64,000 nt of DNA from positions 2,914,001 through 2,978,000 of the forward strand of contig NZ_RAPV01000001.1 of assembly GCF_003610295.1 (NCBI RefSeq). Reading direction: 5' to 3'. This stretch comes from Paraburkholderia sp. BL23I1N1. Its GTDB lineage: Bacteria > Pseudomonadota > Gammaproteobacteria > Burkholderiales > Burkholderiaceae. Position numbers and translations under genes: made by a program. Below are positions 8,083-17,121 of this stretch, in pieces. The notes under the pieces are model-generated. The model did not search any database. It saw nothing but the letters and a program-made list of their open reading frames with translations, and was not told the origin of the DNA. Each line of letters begins with the position of its first letter. Position 1 is the stretch's first letter.

Positions 8083-9471
8083 ATGTCCACCCAACGTTTT
8101 TTTACTCACCATGCGGCGTGCGAGACCGTGTTGTCGTTGCGCGCACCGTTGATCGCCATCGCGGTCGGCGGCTTGCTCGCCGCGTGTGGCGGCAATGGCG
8201 TCACCACGCCATCGAGTGCATCCGCCGGTAGCGCCGGCGGCGGCGGTTCGACCAGTGGCAACACGCCCACCGCCTCGACGTCGAGCACCAATGGCCTCGC
8301 CACCGCCGCCGCACAGACCACCAGCGACCTTGGCAACACGATCGGCTCCCTGACCATCCCGGGCCTCAGCCCGAAAGTCACGCAAGGTCTCGGCGACACG
8401 GTGTCGAGTGCGAGCGGCACCCTGAACTCGCTCGCCAACGCAGTAAGCGGCGGTCTCGGGCAAATCGGCACGACCTCCAACCCGGTCGGCACCACGGTCG
8501 CCGGACTCGGCTCGGTGGTCAGTTCGACAAGCGGTGTCGTGCAAGGTCTGAGCACCACGGTCGGCGGGCTTGGCACCGGCAATCTCGCGCCGCTGTCGCC
8601 GCTCACCACACCCCTTGCAACCGTGCTGTCCACGACTGCCGGCGCATTGAACGCCGGCGGCGCGACGCTCGGCAATTCGTTGGCCTCCGCGCCGGTGCAA
8701 CAGCTCACCCAGCCGCTCAGCACCGCGATCACACCGATCGTGCAGACCGCCGGACTCGTGACGCAGACGGTCGGCACGCAGACCGGCCTCGGCGCACCGG
8801 TCGGCGGCCTGCTCGCGCAAATCGGCGGCGCGTTGAACTCGGCCGGCTCGCAAGTCGGCACGGCAACGAAGAATCCGGTCGGCGCCGATCTCGGCAACCT
8901 GGTCGGCTCGCTCGGCAACACGGTGACGAACGCCGGCGGACTCGTCAATCCGAACGGCCCGAATGGCGCGAATCCGATTCCCGGCCTGATTACGAGCCTC
9001 GTCGGCAGCACCAACGTGGCCGTCGTCAATGGACCGCCCGCCAACGGCAGCCCGTTCGGCCCGCTGCAAAACTCGCTCGCGAGTCTCGGGCTCGGCAACA
9101 ACCCGCTCGGCTCACTGTCGACGCTGCTCGGCGGCACACCGCTGTCCGGCCTGACCTCGGTGCTGGGTAGCACGCCCTTGAGCGCACTGACTTCGGGGAC
9201 GGGCGGCTCGCCGCTGGGTTCGCTGACTTCGGTGCTGGGTGGCACGGGTAGCGCATCGAACCCGCTGTCGACGCTGACCGGCGCACTCTCCGGCGTCACC
9301 GGCAGCGCCTCGGGCAGCGGCGGTAGCAACCCGCTCGCCCCCGTGACGGCTCTCGTCGGCACGTTGACCGGCGCGCTCGGCTCGGCGGCCGGCTCGACGA
9401 GCAGCTCGAGCAGTTCGACGGGCGGCTTGACGACACTACTCAGCGGCCTCGTGCCGGTGAGCCATAAGTAG
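8083..9471 (+). CDS. Repetitive Gly/Ser/Thr-rich lipoprotein, paralog B
   Basis: Clear paralog of the gene before it. 462 aa with a lipobox at IAVGGLLAAC (Cys35), a short Gly/Ser linker, then the same repeat style. Shared landmarks are APVQQLTQPLSTAITPI here against GPVQQITQTLSTAITPI in A, and QTGLGAPVGGLLAQIGG against TTGLGAPLNTLLSTLGG. The C-terminal repeats read PLGSLTSVLGGT and NPLAPVTALVGTLTGAL. GAGG lies before the ATG (ctgaggagcacac). It is 192 bases after A and probably co-transcribed. The function is unknown; the context suggests a surface or periplasmic structural protein. Confidence 0.8.
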   Translation: MSTQRFFTHHAACETVLSLRAPLIAIAVGGLLAACGGNGVTTPSSASAGSAGGGGSTSGNTPTASTSSTNGLATAAAQTTSDLGNTIGSLTIPGLSPKVTQGLGDTVSSASGTLNSLANAVSGGLGQIGTTSNPVGTTVAGLGSVVSSTSGVVQGLSTTVGGLGTGNLAPLSPLTTPLATVLSTTAGALNAGGATLGNSLASAPVQQLTQPLSTAITPIVQTAGLVTQTVGTQTGLGAPVGGLLAQIGGALNSAGSQVGTATKNPVGADLGNLVGSLGNTVTNAGGLVNPNGPNGANPIPGLITSLVGSTNVAVVNGPPANGSPFGPLQNSLASLGLGNNPLGSLSTLLGGTPLSGLTSVLGSTPLSALTSGTGGSPLGSLTSVLGGTGSASNPLSTLTGALSGVTGSASGSGGSNPLAPVTALVGTLTGALGSAAGSTSSSSSSTGGLTTLLSGLVPVSHK

Positions 9472-9558
9472 TCCGCATAAACGGCTTCATCGATGCCACG
9501 TGCATAGGACGTCCCTTCGGACGTCCCGTTACACCGTGTGCATGGCAGTCCGTCTTAT

Positions 9559-9608
9559 CACGTGCTCCGCGCTTGTGCAGACAATGCTCAAGCCCGACGG
9601 AGCACGTG
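9559..9608 (+). promoter_or_regulatory. Strong stem-loop between lipoprotein B and tpsB
   Basis: CACGTGCTCCG (9559-9569) pairs with CGGAGCACGTG (9598-9608); GCTTG (9571-9575) pairs with CAAGC (9589-9593) inside. No U-tract follows, so a processing, stability or translation-control element is more likely than a terminator. A smaller repeat of GGACGTCC lies just upstream near 9507-9526. Confidence 0.5.
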
Positions 9609-9719
9609 ACGTAATACATGCAAGCATGGCAGTATGCGTCGAGCCACACATAAGCGATCGCGACCAGCCCGGCCTGGCGGCGCGTCCGCAACACAAGAAC
9701 GGCATACGAGGAAAATCCG

Positions 9720-11429
9720 ATGAAACTCGGGTACGGTAGTAAATGGACCCTCGTGCTCGCCGCGATAGCGGCAAGCGCGATGCAGGCAGAAGCACAAGCG
9801 CAGTCGCGCCCCGCCGGTTCGGTTGTCGGCGGCAATCCGCTCGATTCGCTGCCGCAGATCAAGGCGCCTGACAAAGGCCCGAACGTGACCGTGCAGGTTG
9901 CACCGCAAGCCCCCCAACTTCAGGAACTGCTCGCCCGCCATCTGACGCCCTCCAGGATTCAGGTCGAGGGCGTGAAGTCCATTCCCTTCGACGAAGTCGC
10001 GCAACGCTTCACGCCGCTCGTCGGCAAGGACACCACCATCGGCGATCTGATTCAGGTTGCCAACGGCGTCACGAAGCTGTATCAGGATCGCGGCTATGCG
10101 CTCTCGTTCGCGTTCATTCCCGCGCAGACGTTCGAAGGAGGCGTGGTGCGCGTGACCGTGGTGGAAGGCTATGTATCGACGGTCAAGGTGACGGGCAAGG
10201 TAGGCGCGATCGAAGACAAGATCCGCGCGATCGCCGACCACATCGTCGCCGACCGGCCGCTCAAGCGCGCGACCTTCGAGCGTTACATCAATGTGCTGGG
10301 CCTGCTGCCCGGCGTGAAGGTTGCGGCCAACGTAGCGCCGCCGCAAAACACCGACGGCGCCACGACGCTCGAACTGAACGTAGACCGCAAACCGGTCGAC
10401 CTCAGCACCGGCATCGATTTCAATCACCCCGGCGTGCAAGGCCTGCTGACTGCCACCGAAAACGGTTTGACCGCCCTCGGCGAACAGTTGAGCGTGTCCG
10501 CCTTGCTGCCGAAGGGGCGTGACAACGTCACCTATCTCGCGGCACACGCTGCGGTGCCGATCGGCAGCAACGGACTGATCGGCAAGATCGACGCGTCGCA
10601 CTATCGCGGCAATCCGGTCGACAATCCCGGCCTGCCCTCCTATATCGAGCGCACGGTCATCAACGACAAGATTGGCGGCTCGCTGGCCTATCCGATCCTG
10701 TTGAGCAACGCCCAAAGCGTGATCGGCACGGCCTCCGTCTATGCGTCGCACGACGAGGACCGCTATAACAACCACGACACCGGCGCGCAGATTGGCTTCC
10801 GTTCGCAGGTGCGCGTATTGCAATTGCAGGCCGACTACGCCAGCGCGCAAACCGGCCAGGTGCGCCGCGCGAGCATCACGGTGGCGAAGGCATTCGATAT
10901 TCTCGGCGCATCGAAATCCGGCGACTCGAACGTTCCCGGCGCGCCCGTCACGAATCCGGCGTCGATCAATTTCGTGCGGACCGGTGCAAGCTTTTCGCAA
11001 ACCAACGAGTGGCCGCTCAAGATCGGCACCTCGGTTTCGTTGACCGGCCAATACAGCGGCGTCTCGCTGCCGACATCGGAACAGATCTCGTTCGGCGCGC
11101 AACGCTTTGCGCAGGGTTATGAACCGGGAGAGGCATCGGGCGATTCGGGCTGGGGCGCCATCTTCGAAGTCAACCGGGCGTTCACGCCAGGATTTACCTA
11201 TCTGCGCACCTTCACACCCTATATTTCGTTCGACATGGCCCGCGTCTTTCTGCATGCGGGGACGCCGTCGCCGTCGAGGCTGTCGTCGATCGCATTCGGC
11301 TTCCGGATCTCGGACGCGAAGTATTACAGCCTGGACTTGTCGGTGGCCAAGCCGATCGGCGACGCACCGGTGGAGAGCGCGTCGCGCAGCCCGCGCATCA
11401 ACGCGACGTTCTCCTATCAGCTGAACTGA
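9720..11429 (+). CDS. TpsB-type outer-membrane transporter (ShlB/FhaC/HecB family)
   Basis: Outer-membrane Omp85-superfamily translocator of two-partner secretion type, 569 aa, normal for the family. The N-terminal signal peptide is LVLAAIAASAMQAEAQAQ. A POTRA_2 domain follows at about residues 75-155 (IQVEGVKSIPFDEVAQRF, DLIQVANGVTKLYQDRGYALSFAFIPAQ). A second POTRA and a C-terminal beta-barrel end in ATFSYQLN. The family's VRGY lid motif appears here as AQGY (RFAQGYEPGE), with Gln for the usual Arg. No TpsA haemagglutinin-type partner is nearby; its neighbours are two lipoproteins. GAGGAAAA precedes the ATG. Confidence 0.88.
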   Translation: MKLGYGSKWTLVLAAIAASAMQAEAQAQSRPAGSVVGGNPLDSLPQIKAPDKGPNVTVQVAPQAPQLQELLARHLTPSRIQVEGVKSIPFDEVAQRFTPLVGKDTTIGDLIQVANGVTKLYQDRGYALSFAFIPAQTFEGGVVRVTVVEGYVSTVKVTGKVGAIEDKIRAIADHIVADRPLKRATFERYINVLGLLPGVKVAANVAPPQNTDGATTLELNVDRKPVDLSTGIDFNHPGVQGLLTATENGLTALGEQLSVSALLPKGRDNVTYLAAHAAVPIGSNGLIGKIDASHYRGNPVDNPGLPSYIERTVINDKIGGSLAYPILLSNAQSVIGTASVYASHDEDRYNNHDTGAQIGFRSQVRVLQLQADYASAQTGQVRRASITVAKAFDILGASKSGDSNVPGAPVTNPASINFVRTGASFSQTNEWPLKIGTSVSLTGQYSGVSLPTSEQISFGAQRFAQGYEPGEASGDSGWGAIFEVNRAFTPGFTYLRTFTPYISFDMARVFLHAGTPSPSRLSSIAFGFRISDAKYYSLDLSVAKPIGDAPVESASRSPRINATFSYQLN

Positions 11430-11675
11430 GGATCAAAAGCGCCGCGTCCTGATTAGAGGTTCCACTATCAAACGGCGCGCGCACTTTCACGTATTCTGCG
11501 CTGACGATGTGCGACCCGCGGCACCCGAGCCGCGAGCCGCAGACCGATGTAGCCGAAGTCGAACCTGAGGGGTACGACCAGAGGGCATCACGGCGGCCTG
11601 CAGATGAAAGCTGCCCGAGATGCCAATAACGCCGCGCGACCATGATCGCGCCGTCTTTAATCAAGGAGGAAGACA

Positions 11676-12161
11676 ATGATGCAATTCACTCAACGCGCGC
11701 GCGCAATCGCGCTTCGCACAGCCAAACATGCCGCCCTCGCCGGCGTGCTGCTCGCCAGCGCCGTCACGGCGATGGCGCAGACCGATTCCCCGATCGGCAC
11801 GTGGCAAACCATCGACGATCACACCGGCCAGCCCAAAGCCCTCGTGCAAATTGCACAGGACAGCAATGGCTCGTTGAGCGGCAAGGTGATCAAGGGGCTC
11901 AATGCGAACGATAAACCGGATCGCCGCTGCACTGAATGTACCGATGCACGCAAGGATCAGTTAATTCTCGGCATGACGATCATCAACGATATGCAAAAGG
12001 ACGGCGACGGCTGGGATCACGGGCAGATTCTCGACCCGGAAAACGGCAAGGTCTACAAGTGCAAGATGCACCTGGAAGACGGTGGGAACAAGCTGGTGGT
12101 GCGCGGCTACATTGGCGTGTCGCTGCTGGGCCGCTCGCAAACCTGGGTTCGCCAGCAATAG
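11676..12161 (+). CDS. Secreted DUF2147 family protein
   Basis: Periplasmic protein of unknown function. 161 aa with a signal peptide ending AVTAMAQ. The mature part has the DUF2147 pattern: PIGTWQTIDDHTGQPKALVQI at the start, a conserved Cys pair in RRCTECTDARKDQ, GWDHGQILDPENGKVYKCKM, and a C-terminal LGRSQTWVR. An excellent Shine-Dalgarno AAGGAGG lies 6 bases before ATGATG. It is separate from the TpsB gene (246-base gap) and followed by a strong terminator. Confidence 0.9.
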   Translation: MMQFTQRARAIALRTAKHAALAGVLLASAVTAMAQTDSPIGTWQTIDDHTGQPKALVQIAQDSNGSLSGKVIKGLNANDKPDRRCTECTDARKDQLILGMTIINDMQKDGDGWDHGQILDPENGKVYKCKMHLEDGGNKLVVRGYIGVSLLGRSQTWVRQQ

Positions 12162-12250
12162 CGGACGAACCGTTCAGGCAGCGCGGTGCCTGATGCGTGA
12201 AGATGATTTTCCATCAGGGCCACTATCGCAGCTCTGATGGAATCAGAAGA

Positions 12251-12285
12251 AACGGCCGACGATCGCCATCGTCCGGCCGTTTTTT
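12251..12285 (+). terminator. Intrinsic terminator after the DUF2147 gene
   Basis: AACGGCCG and CGGCCGTT arms (with ACGAT/ATCGT continuing the stem) are followed by a T-run (TTTTTTGTTT) on the plus strand. It also lies downstream of the convergent DUF4096 gene. Confidence 0.8.
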
Positions 12286-12324
12286 GTTTGAGTCTGGCTG
12301 GTTGGGGTTGTCATGCAGCGGTTG

Positions 12325-12774
12325 TCATGCCGCGTGTTTGAAAGGCGACGCGTACGCGAACGGCGACGACGGCAACGGTTTGACCGGTGCTGGGCTGTAC
12401 ACCGCGGGCGCCGTGGCCGGAACCTTACCTTCGTCAACGCTCTTTTGTTCCGCGCCCACATGCGTGCGCATGCGTGCTTCCATCAGGTTGCAGAGTTCTT
12501 CGCTCGCCGCGCCGAAAAGTTGTTCCATGACGCGCTTGAGCACACCGGATTCATACCATGCCGTGAAGCGGCGATGGCAAGTTTGATACGACGGGTATTT
12601 GCGCGGCATGGCGGACCAGGTGGCTCCGCTGTACCTCACCCACAGCACGCCGTTGAGCACGGAGCGCGTGTTGGCAAGCGGCCGGCCACGCAGTTCGGAG
12701 CGCGGACGCAACTCGGGGAGCAACGGTGCAACACGTTGCCATTCTTCATCATTGATATCACGGTAAGGATTCAT
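12325..12774 (-). CDS. Stand-alone DUF4096 protein (IS5-type transposase N-terminal domain)
   Basis: 149 aa. Residues 1-90 match the N-terminal helix-turn-helix domain of IS5-family transposases (DUF4096): DEEWQRVAPLLPE, GRPLANTRSVLNGVLWVRYSGATWSAMP, CHRRFTAWYESGVLKRVMEQL. The DDE catalytic domain is absent. It is replaced by a 60-residue tail unlike any transposase, rich in Pro/Ala (VPATAPAVYSPAPVKPLP). The gene has its own strong Shine-Dalgarno (AAAGGAGA), no terminal inverted repeats are seen, and it ends cleanly before a terminator. It is probably a domesticated DNA-binding protein rather than a broken insertion sequence; that reading is inference. Confidence 0.75.
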   Translation of the reverse strand: MNPYRDINDEEWQRVAPLLPELRPRSELRGRPLANTRSVLNGVLWVRYSGATWSAMPRKYPSYQTCHRRFTAWYESGVLKRVMEQLFGAASEELCNLMEARMRTHVGAEQKSVDEGKVPATAPAVYSPAPVKPLPSSPFAYASPFKHAA

Positions 12775-12936
12775 GGTTTCTCCTTTGTCAGAACCATCAC
12801 AAAGAAGATATCCAGTCGTCCGCAGACGGAATATAAGATCAATCCGAATTTTGAAAATACGCCGTCAGACTCCGCCTATTCGCTGAGCGGACTGTGATCT
12901 ATCGCAAAAGCAACCGCGCCCGCCTCACACGGCTTT

Positions 12937-14034
12937 TTAAGTCAGCGACGTATCGACGATCCGGCGCGGTGCGTCGAGATATTCTTTCGATTGCATTTCG
13001 ATGATGCGCGACACCGTGCGGGCGAATTCGTTGGCCATCGGACCGTCGACGTACAACTGATCGGGTGGCACCGCCGCCGACATCAGGAGCTTCACCTTGT
13101 GGTCGTAGAACACGTCGATCAGCCAGGTGAAGCGGCGCGCCTCCGAGGCCATGCGCACTGACATCTGCGGCACGCCGGACAGGATCACCGCGTGAAAGCG
13201 GCTCGCCAGTTCCAGGTAATCGTTCTGCGAGCGCGGACCGCCGCACAACGTGGCGAAATCGAACCATACGACGCCGTCAGCGCGCCGCAGCGCCTTCAAC
13301 TCGCGCTTCTCGATACGCAGGATAGGACTCTCATCAGGAACCGCGGCGAGGCGCGAAAACGCGTCGCGCAACGCTTTGTCCGACGCCGCGCCGAGCGGTG
13401 TGTGATACACCTCGACCTGGGCCAGCGTGCGCTTGCGGTAGTCGATACCCGCGTCGACATTGATCACGTCGAGCTTCGACTTGATCAGCTCAATTGCCGG
13501 CAGCATGCGGTCGCGATGCAGACCGTCCGGATACAACGTATCCGGATCGTAGTTTGACGTCATCACGAATTGCACGCCGTTCTCGAACAGCTTGTCGAGC
13601 AGACGATAGAGGATCATCGCGTCGGCAATATCCGAGACGTGGAATTCGTCGAAACAGATCAACCGGTAGCGCTTGGCGATACGGCGCGCGAGTTCGTCGA
13701 GCGGATCGGTCGTGCCCTTCAGATCTTCCAGTTCGCGATGCACCTCGCGCATGAACTCGTGGAAATGCAGCCGCGTTTTGCGCTGCACCGGCACGATCAT
13801 GTAGAAGCTGTCCATCAGAAAGCTCTTGCCCCGCCCTACGCCGCCCCACATGTACACGCCGCGCGGCAAGTCCGGGTGAATGATCAGCTTCTTGAACGCG
13901 TTCGAGCGGCGCGATTTGTACTCGACCCACTCTTCATAGCACCGCTGCAGACGGTCGACCGCCGCGCGTTGCGCCGGGTCCGATTGATAACCCCGCGTCT
14001 GCAGTTCTTTTTCGTAGTATTCGGTGACGTTCAT
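12937..14034 (-). CDS. zapE: Cell division protein ZapE (AFG1-like ATPase)
   Basis: AFG1/ZapE-family P-loop ATPase, in other bacteria a Z-ring associated protein. 365 aa. Walker A GGVGRGKS is at residues 64-71, after PRGVYMW. Walker B is in LICFDEFHVSD (about 125-135). The sensor-like region VMTSNYDPDTLYPDGLHRDRMLPAI is also diagnostic. It lies downstream of lpdA on the same strand, but a terminator separates the two, so it may have its own promoter. Confidence 0.95.
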   Translation of the reverse strand: MNVTEYYEKELQTRGYQSDPAQRAAVDRLQRCYEEWVEYKSRRSNAFKKLIIHPDLPRGVYMWGGVGRGKSFLMDSFYMIVPVQRKTRLHFHEFMREVHRELEDLKGTTDPLDELARRIAKRYRLICFDEFHVSDIADAMILYRLLDKLFENGVQFVMTSNYDPDTLYPDGLHRDRMLPAIELIKSKLDVINVDAGIDYRKRTLAQVEVYHTPLGAASDKALRDAFSRLAAVPDESPILRIEKRELKALRRADGVVWFDFATLCGGPRSQNDYLELASRFHAVILSGVPQMSVRMASEARRFTWLIDVFYDHKVKLLMSAAVPPDQLYVDGPMANEFARTVSRIIEMQSKEYLDAPRRIVDTSLT

Positions 14035-14045
14035 TGTGTTGCTGC

Positions 14046-14083
14046 AAAAAGAAAGGCGGGAGGGAGTGAACCCGCCCGCCTTT
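14046..14083 (-). terminator. Intrinsic terminator after lpdA
   Basis: AAAGGCGGG (14052-14060) and CCCGCCTTT (14075-14083), with an inner GGG/CCC pair, form a stem. On the minus strand it is followed by a short T-tract (complement of the A-run at 14046-14050). It lies between lpdA and zapE. Confidence 0.75.
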
Positions 14084-14122
14084 GTGGTGATGCCAGAATT
14101 GCGTTCAGTCAGGCGTGCGCGA

Positions 14123-15553
14123 TTACATGTTCAGCGCGCGCTTGTCCACGGCCAGAGCCGCTTCGCGCATGACTTCCGACAGCGACGGGTGCGGATGGCA
14201 AATGCGGCCGATGTCTTCCGAGGCCGCCTTGAATTCCATCGCCACTACAGCTTCCGCGATCAGGTCCGATGCGTTCGCCGAGATGATATGCACGCCGAGC
14301 AGTTCGTCGGTCTTCGCGTCGGCGATCATCTTGACGAAACCGTCCGCCTTGTTGATGCCCAGCGCGCGGCCGTTCGCCATGAACGGGAACTGGCCCGTCT
14401 TGACTTCACGGCCTTCGGCCTTCAGTTGCTGCTCGGTCTTGCCGACCCACGCGATTTCCGGTTCGGTGTAGATCACCCACGGAATGCAGTTGTAGTCGAT
14501 ATGCGGCTTCTGACCGTCGATGATTTCGGCCACCATCACGCCTTCATCTTCAGCCTTGTGCGCGAGCATCGGGCCACGCACCACATCGCCGATCGCGTAC
14601 ACGTTCGGCACCGCCGTTGCGCAGTGGTCGTCGACGTCGATAAAGCCACGCTCGTTCGCCTTCAGGCCGATGGCTTCGAGACCGAGGTTGTCGGTGTTCG
14701 GCACGCGGCCAATCGACACGATCAGGCGGTCGGCTTCGAGCGTTTGCGCGTTGCCGTCCTTGTCCGTGTAATTGATCGTGACGCTGTTGTCGGTCGTCGT
14801 CACTTCGCCGACCTTCACGCCGACGTGGATGTCCAGACCCTGCTTCTTGAATTGCTTGGCGGCTTCCTTGGCCAGTGCCTGGTCAGCCGCGCCGAGGAAT
14901 TCCGGCAGCGCTTCGAGCACGGTCACGTCCGAGCCCAGACGGCGCCACACCGAGCCGAGTTCCAGCCCGATCACGCCGGCGCCGATCACGGCGAGCTTCT
15001 TCGGCACGGAGTCGAACGTCAGTGCGCCTTCGTTGTCGGCAACGATCTTGTTGTCGACCGGAACGGTCGGCAGGTGACGCGCCTTCGAGCCCGTTGCAAT
15101 GATGACGTTCTTTGCCGTGACCACTTCGGTTTCGCCTTCGCCGCTGACTTCGATCTGCACGCCGGCGTCCGTCTTGCCGGTGAACTTGCCATGGCCCTTG
15201 AGCCACGTGATCTTGTTCTTGCGGAACAGGAATTCGATACCCTTGGTCATCTTCTCGACGATGCCTTCCTTGCGGGCCAGCATCTTCGCGATATCGACCG
15301 TCACGTTTTCCACGGAAATACCGTGGTCGGCGAGGTGATGCGATGCGTTTTCAAATTCTTCCGACGACGCGAGCAGCGCCTTCGACGGAATGCAACCCAC
15401 GTTCAGGCACGTGCCGCCGAGCTTGAGCGTGCCGGCCGGGTTCTTCCACTTTTCGATACATGCGACGGTCTTGCCGAGCTGCGCTGCGCGGATTGCGGCG
15501 ATGTAGCCGCCGGGGCCGGCGCCGATCACGACGACGTCAAATTCTTTGGACAT
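14123..15553 (-). CDS. lpdA: Dihydrolipoyl dehydrogenase (E3 of 2-oxoglutarate dehydrogenase)
   Basis: FAD-dependent oxidoreductase that reoxidises the lipoyl group of E2 using NAD+. 476 aa. FAD motif [12 protein letters not shown] is at 9-20. The redox disulfide is GGTCLNVGC (Cys49, Cys54). The NAD site is [12 protein letters not shown], and the catalytic His-Glu pair is in HPHPSLSEV near the C-terminus. The ATG at 15553 is chosen because AAGGA lies 7 bases upstream and [11 protein letters not shown] is the usual start. Third gene of a sucA-sucB-lpdA cluster, which marks it as the OGDH-dedicated E3. Confidence 0.97.
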   Translation of the reverse strand: MSKEFDVVVIGAGPGGYIAAIRAAQLGKTVACIEKWKNPAGTLKLGGTCLNVGCIPSKALLASSEEFENASHHLADHGISVENVTVDIAKMLARKEGIVEKMTKGIEFLFRKNKITWLKGHGKFTGKTDAGVQIEVSGEGETEVVTAKNVIIATGSKARHLPTVPVDNKIVADNEGALTFDSVPKKLAVIGAGVIGLELGSVWRRLGSDVTVLEALPEFLGAADQALAKEAAKQFKKQGLDIHVGVKVGEVTTTDNSVTINYTDKDGNAQTLEADRLIVSIGRVPNTDNLGLEAIGLKANERGFIDVDDHCATAVPNVYAIGDVVRGPMLAHKAEDEGVMVAEIIDGQKPHIDYNCIPWVIYTEPEIAWVGKTEQQLKAEGREVKTGQFPFMANGRALGINKADGFVKMIADAKTDELLGVHIISANASDLIAEAVVAMEFKAASEDIGRICHPHPSLSEVMREAALAVDKRALNM

Positions 15554-15692
15554 GACAATCCTTTTGATGACGGAAGGACGTGCGGCCACGCTTCGTGGCG
15601 CGCGTCGTTCAAGTACTGCGGAATGCTGAAGACATGCTGCCTAGTTGGCGTCGACTTGCGCGATAGCAAGCCGACGCCGGCCGAACCGTCGA

Positions 15693-16973
15693 TTACAGGT
15701 CGAGCAACAGGCGCGCCGGGTCTTCCAGCGCATCCTTCATCGCGACCAGCGACAGCACCGCTTCGCGGCCGTCGATGATCCGGTGGTCGTACGAGAGCGC
15801 CAGATAGTTCATCGGACGGATCACGATCTGGCCGTTTTCGACCACAGCGCGTTCCTTCGTGGCGTGCACGCCCAGAATGGCGGATTGCGGCGGGTTGATA
15901 ATCGGGGTCGACAGCATCGAACCGAACACACCACCGTTCGAGATCGAGAACGTACCACCCGTCATTTCTTCGATCGACAGCTTGCCGTCCTTGGCCTTCT
16001 GGCCGAATTCAGCAATCTTCTTTTCGATTTCGGCGAGGCTCAGCTGATCTGCGTTACGCAGAATCGGCACCACCAGGCCACGCGGCGAACCGACCGCGAT
16101 ACCGATGTCGAAGTAGCCGTGATAGACGATGTCGTTACCGTCGATCGACGCGTTCACGAGCGGGAATTTCTTCAGCGCATGAACAGCCGCCTTCACGAAG
16201 AACGACATGAAGCCCAGCTTCACGCCATGTTCCTTTTCGAACTTGTCTTTGTACTTGTTGCGCAGGTCCATCACCGGCGCCATGTTCACTTCGTTGAACG
16301 TGGTCAGGATGGCGTTGGTTTGCTGCGACTCGAGCAGACGCTCGGCGATACGCGCGCGCAGACGCGACATCGGCACGCGTTGTTCCGGACGATCCTTCAG
16401 CCATTGCTCGGCCGATGCCGGCGCCTTGACGTCCGGCAGCGACGGCTTGGCAGCCTTCGGTGCGGCGGCCGGTGCAGCCTTGGCAACCGGTGCCGGTGCG
16501 GCTTGACCCGCGGTCAGCACGTCACCCTTGGTGATGCGGCCGTCGCGGCCCGTGCCGGCGACGTCGCCCGCGCCCAGACCCTTCTCAGCCATCAGCTTGC
16601 CGGCAGCCGGCGAAGCAGCGGTGTTCGCACCCGTTGCGGATGCAGCCTGAGCGGCCGGTGCACCAGCCGGTGCCGGTGCGGCCACGGGAGCCGGCTTCAC
16701 TTCGGCTTCGACAGCAGCGGCGCCTGCGGTGCCTTCAGTGTCGATCTTGGCGATCACCTGATCCGCCACGACGATGTCGCCGTCGTTCGAGATCACTTGT
16801 GCGAGCACGCCGGCGGAGGGTGCCGGCACTTCGAGCACGACCTTGTCGGTCTCGATTTCGATGAGAATTTCGTCTTGCGCAACAGCCTCGCCGGGCTTCT
16901 TCTTCCACTGCAGCATGGTGGCTTCCGAGACCGACTCGGACAGCTGGGGAACCTTGACTTCAACAATAGCCAT
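15693..16973 (-). CDS. sucB: Dihydrolipoyllysine-residue succinyltransferase (E2 of OGDH)
   Basis: Core E2 enzyme of the 2-oxoglutarate dehydrogenase complex. 426 aa. A single lipoyl domain carries the lipoylated Lys44 in [11 protein letters not shown]. An Ala/Pro linker and a peripheral-subunit binding domain ([28 protein letters not shown]) follow. The C-terminal acyltransferase domain has the catalytic HRIIDG ([14 protein letters not shown]). The ATG at 16973 ([11 protein letters not shown]) is the family start; AGGAT precedes it by 8 bases. Confidence 0.97.
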   Translation of the reverse strand: MAIVEVKVPQLSESVSEATMLQWKKKPGEAVAQDEILIEIETDKVVLEVPAPSAGVLAQVISNDGDIVVADQVIAKIDTEGTAGAAAVEAEVKPAPVAAPAPAGAPAAQAASATGANTAASPAAGKLMAEKGLGAGDVAGTGRDGRITKGDVLTAGQAAPAPVAKAAPAAAPKAAKPSLPDVKAPASAEQWLKDRPEQRVPMSRLRARIAERLLESQQTNAILTTFNEVNMAPVMDLRNKYKDKFEKEHGVKLGFMSFFVKAAVHALKKFPLVNASIDGNDIVYHGYFDIGIAVGSPRGLVVPILRNADQLSLAEIEKKIAEFGQKAKDGKLSIEEMTGGTFSISNGGVFGSMLSTPIINPPQSAILGVHATKERAVVENGQIVIRPMNYLALSYDHRIIDGREAVLSLVAMKDALEDPARLLLDL

Positions 16974-17121
16974 TTTGAATATCCTGAATACGTATCGGGT
17001 GACGGCGCGCGATCTATGGACCCGACGACCGCCTGCGAACCATAACTGCCGGCAACGAACCATCACGTGGTTACTAGGCGCGGCACGGGAAAGCGCAGCG
17101 CGCTTTCCCGGTTCGTCTGTT

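Noticed and set aside
7486..9069. 527-residue minus-strand ORF opposite the lipoproteins
   Set aside because: Repetitive Arg/Ala/Gly composition mirrors the plus-strand repeats; no start signal or family.
6361..9471. Collagen-like triple-helix proteins
   Set aside because: Glycine is frequent, but there is no run of G-X-Y triplets. Repeats have 19-residue period and hydrophobic V/L positions.
9690..9710. Sigma-54-like element before tpsB (TGGCGGCGCGTCCGCA)
   Set aside because: GG/GC spacing fits, but too few other consensus bases match in a GC-rich context.
12325..12774. Complete IS5 insertion sequence
   Set aside because: There is no DDE domain, no terminal inverted repeats and no direct target repeats around the gene.
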